A stretch of 6,291 nucleotides of DNA from positions 1-6,291 of the forward strand of contig CAMOYW010000071.1 of assembly GCA_946630405.1 (NCBI GenBank), in the 5' to 3' direction. The notes under the pieces are model-generated. The model saw nothing but the letters and a program-made list of their open reading frames with translations. It was not told where the DNA came from and did not search any database. Both the position numbers and the translations under genes were made by a program. The stretch is from an uncultured Clostridia bacterium (lineage in GTDB: Bacteria > Bacillota > Clostridia > Lachnospirales > CAG-274). Shown here piece after piece: positions 1 to 5,596 of this stretch. The first letter of the stretch is position 1. Every line of letters begins with the position of its first letter.

Positions 1-731
1 GCCGCAAGTGCCGAGTATGCACATACCCTGTCGTCTTGTCCGTAAGCCGCTACCATGGAGCGGTCAAGTCCGGCATAACCTGCTCTGAAAGCGGGCACGG
101 CTTCAAGTTCCGCCGTTGCAAGTTCCTCAACGCTAAAGCCGTATTCCTCGGCAATGATCTCTTTCAGGGCATCACCTTTGCTTTTTCTGTCGGCATCCGC
201 ACTTATTATTATTTGAAGGTTTTCTCCTTCAAAGGCATCCGATACTTTTTTTGTCACTCTTTCGTGGGCAAGGTGAGGCAAAAGGTCGCTTATGGTAAAT
301 ATGGGATCTTCGGGTTTGCTACCGAGTTTAATATTCAGCTTTGTGCCGTCTTTTTTTATCACCACTCCGTGAAGCTCCAAAGGAATGGTGAGCCACTGGT
401 ATTTTCTGATACCGCCGTAGTAGTGAGTTTTTAAGTAGCTTATGCCCTCATCGGTATGAAGAGCGTTAGGTTTAAGGTCAAGCCTGGGCGAGTCAATGTG
501 TGCAAGGGCGAACGTAAGCCCCTTGTTTACAATATCATCTCCTATGACGGTAACAAATATGTTTTTGTCTCTGTATTTTTTGTATACCTTGTCACCCTTT
601 TTAAGTGAGTCGGTATCATCCATGTTTTTAAAGCCGTGATTTAAGGCAAGTCTTTCTATTTCGTCAACTGCCTCGCGTTCGGTTTTTGCGGTGTTGAGAA
701 ATTCAATATATTCGTCGATAAATTTAGACAT
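1..731 (-). CDS. M18-family zinc aminopeptidase, N-terminal part (runs off left edge)
   Basis: A cytoplasmic metallo-aminopeptidase of family M18 (aspartyl aminopeptidase/aminopeptidase I group), which removes N-terminal residues from peptides using two metal ions. The reading frame starts at ATG 731-729 and stays open for 243 codons to the window edge. Visible family motifs are AHIDSPR (residues 77-83, whose His78 is expected to be the first metal ligand), YYGGIRKYQW (104-113), LELHGVVIKKDG (118-129), TISDLLPHLA (146-155) and YGQDDRVCAY (230-239, whose Asp is expected to be the metal-bridging ligand). Family members are usually about 430-460 residues, so roughly the C-terminal half, with the remaining ligands, lies outside. 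There is no signal peptide. A GAAAGGA ribosome site 7 nt upstream supports the start. The gene has its own promoter and sits behind the terminator of the preceding small gene, so it is a separate transcription unit. Confidence 0.93.
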   Translation of the reverse strand, partial: MSKFIDEYIEFLNTAKTEREAVDEIERLALNHGFKNMDDTDSLKKGDKVYKKYRDKNIFVTVIGDDIVNKGLTFALAHIDSPRLDLKPNALHTDEGISYLKTHYYGGIRKYQWLTIPLELHGVVIKKDGTKLNIKLGSKPEDPIFTISDLLPHLAHERVTKKVSDAFEGENLQIIISADADRKSKGDALKEIIAEEYGFSVEELATAELEAVPAFRAGYAGLDRSMVAAYGQDDRVCAYSALA

Positions 732-738
732 AATGGGT

Positions 739-745
739 TCCTTTC
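739..745 (-). promoter_or_regulatory. Ribosome binding site of the M18 aminopeptidase gene
   Basis: GAAAGGA on the minus strand, 7 nt before ATG 731. It fixes the start of the aminopeptidase, for which there is no other plausible in-frame start nearby. Confidence 0.75.
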
Positions 746-768
746 AAATAAAGTATGTTCTGTCGGAT

Positions 769-797
769 ATTTTACCACATATTTCAAAAAAATACAA
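769..797 (-). promoter_or_regulatory. Predicted extended -10 promoter of the M18 aminopeptidase gene
   Basis: On the minus strand a TAAAAT -10 box (774-769) is preceded by TGG, giving an extended -10. A weak -35 box TTGTAT (797-792) lies 17 nt upstream. The predicted transcript would start near 762, leaving a leader of about 30 nt before the ATG. The box lies just beyond the terminator of the preceding gene, as expected for a new unit. The call is from consensus matching only. Confidence 0.6.
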
Positions 798-818
798 ATA
801 TATGGGTTATTTTTCAGC

Positions 819-856
819 AAAAAAATGAGGATGTGAAAACTCGGTTTCACATCCTC
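819..856 (-). terminator. Rho-independent terminator of the double-glycine peptide gene
   Basis: A perfect 12-bp inverted repeat has arms at 827-838 and 845-856 (GAGGATGTGAAA and its complement) with a 6-nt loop. Read on the minus strand the stem is followed by one A and then seven T residues (825-819). It starts 7 nt after the stop codon of the 84-codon gene. The T-run is on the minus-strand 3' side, so it acts on that gene. On the plus strand there is no T-run after the stem. Confidence 0.92.
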
Positions 857-863
857 CGTTTAA

Positions 864-1118
864 TTACTGCTTGAAAGTCCAGCTGTGACCTTTGTCGCAT
901 GCCTGCCCCATTACGGTGCCTTTTCCGTCGGAAAGGTTTATATATCTTATAACTTTAGAACCGCACTCGGGGCAACAGGACTGCTCCTTGGGGTACTGCT
1001 TGAGTCCTGTGGCAGAACCGAAAATAGAGATATTTTGTGTGTCTATTTCATCACCGAGTCCGCCGGATACCTTTTTTAATTCGTTTTCACTCATAGAGTT
1101 TCCAATATTTGAATTCAT
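864..1118 (-). CDS. Small double-glycine-leader peptide with Cys-rich zinc-ribbon-like core
   Basis: An 84-residue protein that I do not recognise as a named gene. Residues 9-20 read MSENELKKVSGG, which fits the bacteriocin-type leader pattern (Ser -11, Glu -8, Leu -7, Val -4, Gly-Gly -2/-1). Such leaders are normally cut after Gly-Gly by the C39 peptidase domain of an ABC exporter, here releasing a 64-residue product from Leu21. The product has a Gly/polar linker (21-47) and then a Cys/His-rich part: Cys48-Cys49-Pro-Glu-Cys52-Gly, later Cys74, and His78 in CDKGHSW. The pattern C49-x2-C52...C74-x3-H78 resembles a small zinc ribbon, though disulfides are equally possible if it is exported. The start at 1118 is chosen for its AAGGAGG site; Met9 has none. 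It has its own promoter and terminator. Function is unknown: it may be a bacteriocin, a signal peptide or a modified-peptide precursor. No transporter or modifying enzyme is in view. Confidence 0.85.
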   Translation of the reverse strand: MNSNIGNSMSENELKKVSGGLGDEIDTQNISIFGSATGLKQYPKEQSCCPECGSKVIRYINLSDGKGTVMGQACDKGHSWTFKQ

Positions 1119-1124
1119 AACATT

Positions 1125-1131
1125 CCTCCTT
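1125..1131 (-). promoter_or_regulatory. Strong ribosome binding site of the double-glycine peptide gene
   Basis: AAGGAGG on the minus strand, 6 nt before ATG 1118, is close to an ideal Shine-Dalgarno match. It selects the MNSNIG start over the internal Met9 and suggests high translation. Confidence 0.88.
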
Positions 1132-1160
1132 TGGATGATATAATGTGTCTTACATCTAAT

Positions 1161-1189
1161 ATATTACCATATTTTTAATGTCAGTTCAA
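1161..1189 (-). promoter_or_regulatory. Predicted extended -10 promoter of the double-glycine peptide gene
   Basis: On the minus strand the -35 box is TTGAAC (1189-1184), followed by a 17-nt spacer ending in TGG and a TAATAT -10 box (1166-1161). This is an extended -10 with optimal spacing and four of six -35 matches. Transcription would start near 1154, giving a leader of about 35 nt. It allows the small gene to be expressed independently of the upstream peptidase operon. Confidence 0.72.
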
Positions 1190-1203
1190 CACAAATTTAT
1201 GAA

Positions 1204-1222
1204 TTAAAAATGACATTTTTAA
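1204..1222 (-). repeat. A/T-only inverted repeat over the M13 peptidase stop codon
   Basis: Arms TTAAAAAT (1204-1211) and ATTTTTAA (1215-1222) flank a 3-nt loop and cover the TAA stop at 1221-1219. It could form a weak hairpin at the end of the peptidase message. Without G-C pairs it is a poor intrinsic terminator, and no better one is seen in 1119-1218. Confidence 0.3.
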
Positions 1223-3798
1223 TCCCAAATCGAAATCCTCTTTTCTTTGGGGTAATACATTGCGTCGTCTTCTTTTACGCCGTAGATGTTGTAAAACTCA
1301 TCAAAGCTCTTTATACAGGAGTTTACACGGACCCTTCCGAAGGGGTGTGTATCCATCATCACGGTGGCATATACGGCTTCTCTCACTCCCGTGGTGTAGA
1401 ATAGAGTTCCGAAAAGGGTGAAAAATCTTTCATAGTCGGGGTCTTCTTCCTCGGAAAGCATACCCAAAAGACATTCCATGGCGGAAATGTCGGCAAAAGC
1501 CTCGCTCACCACATTGTAGCCCGTGGTATATATGCTGTTGGCTGCCTGACCGCCTTCGTATGCATTTGCGATCTTTTCAACGATATCGCCGTATGCTTCG
1601 TCCTCGCTGTCGGTAAATTCTTCGGTGGGTTCACCGTTTTTGTCGGCTAAAATGTTATCGGGATCGAAGGAATGGGATATTTCGTGGGCTATTATGTAGC
1701 CCGCACCTCCGAGCTTTTCCTCCAAGGTATAGTCGGGAGAGTACATAGGCTCTCTGAGGATACCTGCAGGAATGATTATGCTGTTAAGGTAATACTGATA
1801 ATATGCTTCTACGGCATATATCTTTTCTTCAAAAAGGGCTTCCGAAGGTTTACCCTGTTTTGATGCGTTTAAAGCATTTTCCGAGTGCATTATTTCAAGC
1901 ACATTGTTGTAAAAGCCCATATCCGAGGTGTTTTTGATGTCGGAAAGATCGAGGTGCGCGGTTACGTCGTCGGGGTAACCTATGATTATTTTCATGCTGT
2001 CAAGCTTTTCGCACAGGCGTTTTTTGGTGTTTTCGCTTGCCCAGCTTGAGGCATTGATATTTGCCTTGAAACGCTCCTTGATTTGATCCACAAGCTCATA
2101 CACATCCTCACGATATGCCACATCAAAGTGCTTGTCGCAGTAGAGCATACCGATGTACGCATCCATGTAATCCATGGTGATGAGTTTGGCTTTTTCTTTA
2201 AGGTCGGTCCTGTCTTTTATAAAGAAATAATCATCGGCATCAATATGGTCTTTGTACTCATAGAAAAGCTTAATGTAGTCTTCCGAAAGGTAGGGAGCGG
2301 AATTGTACAGCTCGTTGAATTTCAAAAGCGCACGGAGCTCTTCCGTATGTTCTCCGTCAAAAAGTGAGCCTACGGCTTTAAACACTTCAAGGTTCATTAT
2401 AAATAACTGACCGTCCGTGCTGTATCCCAAAGCATTTGCAAGCTTTTCCACATCAAAAAGTTTAAGCATCTTATTCAGATCCGAGGCGTACATTCTTGTG
2501 TAGTAGCTTTCGGAACCGTATTCTGCGGCTGCAAGCTTTTTTTCTGCGGTAAAGAGGTTTTCCGTTTCCTTTTCGGCTGTTTCCGCATCATCTCCGCCGA
2601 GCATATAGAGCTTTTTAACAAATTCACGGTATTTTTTGTACTCCGTGCTCTCTGTCATAGAGTAGAAATATGAAGGTTTTGACGAGGTGAGCGGTGTCAT
2701 GGCGAGCACGGTTTTGTCAATGTTTTCGGGGTCTGTGACTACCGCCATGGACATAAACGGTGAACCTTCATAGAATGAATGTTTCGTTGTAAAGCTTACA
2801 AGCTCTTTTGTGTCTTTTGCTTCGTTCAGTCCGTCAAGGTAATACTGTATTGGTTCGTTGCCCAGAGAATTTCTTACATTTATGTTGACTATGCTGTCAT
2901 AAAAATCTCTGACTGCGCGTTCTTTATCGGAGAGGGTGGTATAGTCTGCGGCTATAATATCTTCCAAGAGCTTTTCAGCTTCGTTTTGCGTATCTATGCT
3001 TGCGTTATAAAGCGTGCCTCTTATATAGTCGAACATATCTTCGGAAAATTCGGTGGTTATTTCCGTAGTGCTTTCCACATGCTTTTTGACTGCTGTTGTG
3101 GTCTCTTCCGTGGTCTCTTCGGTAGTGAGAGTAGTAAGGTACATATCCGCCTTTACAGTGTCGTTTTCAAGTGCTTCTTTATTTACACGGGAATAAAAGT
3201 CGTCTTCTATTCTTGTGGAGTAAAGAGCGTATATGTTTGCAAGCAGAGAGTTGATATCCGCTTCCGACGGGAAGGCATAGTATTTGTAGCCTGTAAGCAA
3301 TACTCCCGCTTTCTTGAGCTTCAAAGCGCTTTCCGAAAAGCCGCTGTCCAGGTAGTCGGCATAATATTCTCCGTCTTTTGGAGAAGAGCGCATGGCATCC
3401 CCTTTTGGTGTGGGCAGATCCCCGAATGCAACGGATATGGCATATACGGCATCGTCCCAGGTGATGGGGGATGAATCCGGATTCAGCTTCAGTTCGGCAG
3501 GGTCAAATGTTTTGCCGTATTGAGGGAGCTTTGCTTTAAGAATGTCATAAAGCTCCGCTCTTGTAACATATTCCGTCGGCTCGTATACCGAAAATCCTTC
3601 AAAGGGGTATTCGGCATCCGGCTGAACGCTGTCCATATAGGCTTCATATTGTGTCACTTCGGAGGGCTTCATTTCAAGAATGGTGCCGCTTGTTTGGTTT
3701 ATTTTAAGATAAGGCTTATCGCTTCTGAAAGCGTATACCATTCCGAAGGATTGCAGCATGAAGACTGCAGCCAAAACGGCACAGAGTAGTTTTTTCAT
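1219..3798 (-). CDS. Secreted M13-family (neprilysin/PepO-like) zinc metallopeptidase
   Basis: An 859-residue zinc endopeptidase expected outside the membrane or at the cell surface, cutting oligopeptides. A signal peptide (1-23, KK then a hydrophobic core, likely cut after VYA) has no lipobox. Residues about 70-190 hold an extra N-terminal region with SLH-like phrases (VTRAELYDIL, ITWDDAVYAI, KKAGVLLTGY), a weak call. The M13 domain opens with DDFYSRVNKEAL (199-210). It carries HEISH (705-709, His705/His709 zinc ligands, Glu706 catalytic), SEAFAD (765-770, Glu766 third ligand, Asp770), PAGIL (677-681), His818 and Arg824 (equivalent to neprilysin His711 and Arg717), and a C-terminal W858. A Thr/Glu-rich stretch (222-250) interrupts the N-terminal part. 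The substrate-binding Asn of the NAY/F motif is Glu664. The longer length (family about 630-750) comes from the N-terminal addition and insert. ATG 3798 lies 3 nt after the proA stop, so the genes are co-transcribed. Confidence 0.93.
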   Translation of the reverse strand: MKKLLCAVLAAVFMLQSFGMVYAFRSDKPYLKINQTSGTILEMKPSEVTQYEAYMDSVQPDAEYPFEGFSVYEPTEYVTRAELYDILKAKLPQYGKTFDPAELKLNPDSSPITWDDAVYAISVAFGDLPTPKGDAMRSSPKDGEYYADYLDSGFSESALKLKKAGVLLTGYKYYAFPSEADINSLLANIYALYSTRIEDDFYSRVNKEALENDTVKADMYLTTLTTEETTEETTTAVKKHVESTTEITTEFSEDMFDYIRGTLYNASIDTQNEAEKLLEDIIAADYTTLSDKERAVRDFYDSIVNINVRNSLGNEPIQYYLDGLNEAKDTKELVSFTTKHSFYEGSPFMSMAVVTDPENIDKTVLAMTPLTSSKPSYFYSMTESTEYKKYREFVKKLYMLGGDDAETAEKETENLFTAEKKLAAAEYGSESYYTRMYASDLNKMLKLFDVEKLANALGYSTDGQLFIMNLEVFKAVGSLFDGEHTEELRALLKFNELYNSAPYLSEDYIKLFYEYKDHIDADDYFFIKDRTDLKEKAKLITMDYMDAYIGMLYCDKHFDVAYREDVYELVDQIKERFKANINASSWASENTKKRLCEKLDSMKIIIGYPDDVTAHLDLSDIKNTSDMGFYNNVLEIMHSENALNASKQGKPSEALFEEKIYAVEAYYQYYLNSIIIPAGILREPMYSPDYTLEEKLGGAGYIIAHEISHSFDPDNILADKNGEPTEEFTDSEDEAYGDIVEKIANAYEGGQAANSIYTTGYNVVSEAFADISAMECLLGMLSEEEDPDYERFFTLFGTLFYTTGVREAVYATVMMDTHPFGRVRVNSCIKSFDEFYNIYGVKEDDAMYYPKEKRISIWD
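3098..3121 (-). repeat. 12-bp tandem repeat inside the M13 peptidase gene
   Basis: Two adjacent 12-bp units (3098-3109 and 3110-3121, 11 of 12 bases identical) encode the doubled Glu-Glu-Thr-Thr in the Thr/Glu-rich stretch of the peptidase. A unit length divisible by three means copy changes would keep the frame. This suggests the linker grew by slippage. Confidence 0.8.
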
Positions 3799-3801
3799 AT
3801 T

Positions 3802-5040
3802 TTACCCCCTTATTTGACCGTTACCGTAGATCACATATTTTGATGATGTAAGTTCTTTTAAGCCCATGGGACCTCTTGCGTGGAGTTTTTGAGTGCTTAT
3901 GCCTATCTCGGCTCCGAAGCCGAATTCGTTGCCGTCCGTGAAGCGGGTGGAGGCATTTACATACACTGCGGCAGAGTCCACAAGGTCAAGGAACTTTTGT
4001 GAATTTTCGTAGCTTTTTGTAACTATCGCTTCGGAATGACCCGTGGAATATTTTGCGATATGGTCTATCGTTTCATCTATGTCATTTACGACTTTGACTG
4101 CAAGGATATAGTCGTTGTATTCGGTGATCCAGTCTTCTTCCGTTGCGGGCACAACATCGTCTGCAAGTGAAGCGACCGTTTCATCGCCTCTTATCTCCAC
4201 GTTTGATTTTTTAAGCTCTTTTATGACCTTGGGTAAAAAGTCCTTTGCTATGTCTTTGTGTACAAGGAGCGTTTCCGCCGCATTACATACGCTCGGTCTT
4301 TGCACCTTTGCATTTACCGTTATATCTATGGCTTTTTGTATATCCGCCTCAGCGTCTACATATATGTGGCAGTTGCCTGCACCCGTTTCAATAACGGGGA
4401 CTTTTGAGTTTTCCACAACGGAGCGTATAAGTCCTTTTCCGCCTCTGGGGATGAGCACATCCACATAGCCCGTGAGTTGCATAAGCTCGGTGGCGGATTG
4501 CCTTGAAGTGTCTTCTATGAGCTGTACAAAATCGGGGTTGAGACCGTTTTCTTCTATACACGAGCGAAGCACTTTAACGACCGCCTTGTTGGAGTTGATG
4601 GCTTCTTTTCCGCCTCTCAATATGACCGCAGAGCCTGCTTTAAAGCAAATGGCAAAGGCATCGGAGGTCACGTTGGGTCTTGCTTCGTAGATAATGCCGA
4701 TAACGCCTATGGGTACTCTTTTTTGACCTACCATAAGCCCGTTGGGGAGAGTTTTCATGCTTATGAACTCGCCGATAGGGTCGGGAAGGGAGGCTATCTG
4801 TTCAAGTCCGTCAGCCATTCCTTCTATTCTTTCTTTGGTGAGTTTAAGCCTGTCTTGAAGTGATTTGGGCATGTTGTCGGCAATGCCGTTTTCTATGTCT
4901 TTTTTGTTTGCTTCTATGATAGCTTCGGCGTTGTCGCATAACGCCTTTGCACAGGACCTGAGTATTTCGTTTTTCAACGAGGTACCCAACCGTGCAAGTT
5001 CTCTTTTAGCCTTTACAGCATTTTCACCTGTTTTCTTCAT
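3802..5040 (-). CDS. proA: Glutamate-5-semialdehyde dehydrogenase (gamma-glutamyl phosphate reductase)
   Basis: The second enzyme of proline synthesis from glutamate: NADPH-dependent reduction of gamma-glutamyl phosphate to glutamate-5-semialdehyde, which cyclises to pyrroline-5-carboxylate. At 412 residues it is full length for the family (about 410-420). Visible landmarks are GVIGIIYEARPNVTSD (112-127, cofactor-binding region), LRGGKEAINSN (141-151), PVIETGAGNCHIYVD (215-229), RPSVCNAAETLLVH (248-261, catalytic Cys252), the ProA signature DHIAKYSTGHSEAIV (326-340), and FGFGAEIGISTQKLHARGP (373-391) near the C-terminus. ATG 5040 overlaps the end of the upstream folate gene by 17 nt. A GGAGAG site (5055-5050), 9 nt upstream and inside that gene, supports this start. 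The final codons contain the ribosome site of the M13 peptidase gene. No frameshift or missing catalytic residue is seen. Confidence 0.98.
   Translation of the reverse strand: MKKTGENAVKAKRELARLGTSLKNEILRSCAKALCDNAEAIIEANKKDIENGIADNMPKSLQDRLKLTKERIEGMADGLEQIASLPDPIGEFISMKTLPNGLMVGQKRVPIGVIGIIYEARPNVTSDAFAICFKAGSAVILRGGKEAINSNKAVVKVLRSCIEENGLNPDFVQLIEDTSRQSATELMQLTGYVDVLIPRGGKGLIRSVVENSKVPVIETGAGNCHIYVDAEADIQKAIDITVNAKVQRPSVCNAAETLLVHKDIAKDFLPKVIKELKKSNVEIRGDETVASLADDVVPATEEDWITEYNDYILAVKVVNDIDETIDHIAKYSTGHSEAIVTKSYENSQKFLDLVDSAAVYVNASTRFTDGNEFGFGAEIGISTQKLHARGPMGLKELTSSKYVIYGNGQIRG
3804..3811 (-). promoter_or_regulatory. Ribosome binding site of the M13 peptidase gene, inside the end of proA
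   Basis: AAGGGGGT on the minus strand spans the last proA codons and the first base of its TAA stop, 5 nt before ATG 3798. Stop and start are 3 nt apart, so proA termination and peptidase initiation are probably coupled. Confidence 0.65.
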
Positions 5041-5596
5041 CCTTTATAACTCTCCGTTCGGTATATATTTCATTAACGGGAATATCGTTTTCATCGTGGG
5101 CGATACTCCCTTTTATTTGCATATCAAAGCAAACTCCCGCTGTGTGTACGGCTTGGTTTTCGGATAGGAATCTGTCGTAGTAGCCGCCGCCGTAGCCTAT
5201 ACGGTATCTGTTGTTGCCGAAAATCAGCCCCGGCACTATCGCAAGTGTGTTCTCGTCGGGTTTTAGCAGGTCGCCTTTTTTAATTTTAGGCTCTTCTATA
5301 CCGTATTTGTTTTTATACAGCTTCGTGTCTTTTTTGACTTCAACGAATACCATTTCGTGTTTACCCGTCATTACGGGTAAAAAGACTCGCTTTTTGTTTA
5401 AAAAGCAGGCATTTTCAAGCACCTTTAGATCCACTTCACTGCCGATTGCCTTATATAGGCATATCTTGTCTGCGGCATTGTAGGCTTCACTGTTCAGCAC
5501 TCTGCAACAGATAACGGCAGATGCCTCTGCTCGCTCATTATCCGGGAGGGCATCTCTTTTTTCAAGATACGCTCTCCTTAATTCTTTCTTATCCAT
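5024..5596 (-). CDS. 5-formyltetrahydrofolate cyclo-ligase
   Basis: ATP-dependent conversion of 5-formyl-tetrahydrofolate to 5,10-methenyl-tetrahydrofolate (MTHFS; ygfA/fau/fthC in various genomes), a cytoplasmic salvage step of one-carbon metabolism. At 190 residues it is of normal family length. Motifs seen are an N-terminal basic segment KKELRRAYLEKRDAL (3-17), LYKAIGSEVD (47-56, Glu54 in the folate region), YGIEEP (98-103), IVPGLIFG (120-127), GYGGGYYDRFL (134-144, the nucleotide/phosphate-binding signature) and a C-terminal NEIYTERRVI segment (175-184). Its ATG (5596) overlaps the proB stop by 8 nt (ATGGATAA). No good ribosome site precedes it, so translation is probably coupled to proB. 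Its end overlaps proA by 17 nt. It therefore sits inside the proline operon although it has no step in that pathway. Confidence 0.96.
   Translation of the reverse strand: MDKKELRRAYLEKRDALPDNERAEASAVICCRVLNSEAYNAADKICLYKAIGSEVDLKVLENACFLNKKRVFLPVMTGKHEMVFVEVKKDTKLYKNKYGIEEPKIKKGDLLKPDENTLAIVPGLIFGNNRYRIGYGGGYYDRFLSENQAVHTAGVCFDMQIKGSIAHDENDIPVNEIYTERRVIKDEENR
5050..5055 (-). promoter_or_regulatory. Ribosome binding site of proA, inside the folate cyclo-ligase gene
   Basis: GGAGAG on the minus strand lies 9 nt before ATG 5040 and within the last codons of the upstream gene. It supports the overlapping start of proA. A second AAAGG abuts the ATG directly and is too close to serve. Confidence 0.6.

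Noticed and set aside
656..850. 64-codon open frame on the minus strand between the peptide gene and the aminopeptidase
   Set aside because: It starts inside the terminator hairpin, crosses the promoter and ribosome site of the aminopeptidase and overlaps its first codons in another frame. It has no ribosome site of its own.
827..856. Bidirectional terminator
   Set aside because: The T-run exists only on the minus-strand side, and no plus-strand gene ends here.
892..1143. Plus-strand open frames opposite the small peptide gene
   Set aside because: They are antisense to a gene with a strong ribosome site, promoter, terminator and leader motif, and they show no comparable start signals.
1177..1217. 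Inverted 7-bp pair (AATGTCA at 1177-1183 and TGACATT at 1211-1217) flanking the -35 region of the peptide promoter, as a possible operator
   Set aside because: The arms are short and 27 nt apart in A/T-rich DNA, where such pairs arise easily by chance. There is no matching copy at the neighbouring promoter.
2779..3474. Long open frame of 231 codons on the plus strand
   Set aside because: It lies wholly antisense to the M13 peptidase gene, whose motifs are unmistakable. Its product is an aromatic/Cys-rich string with no recognisable family.
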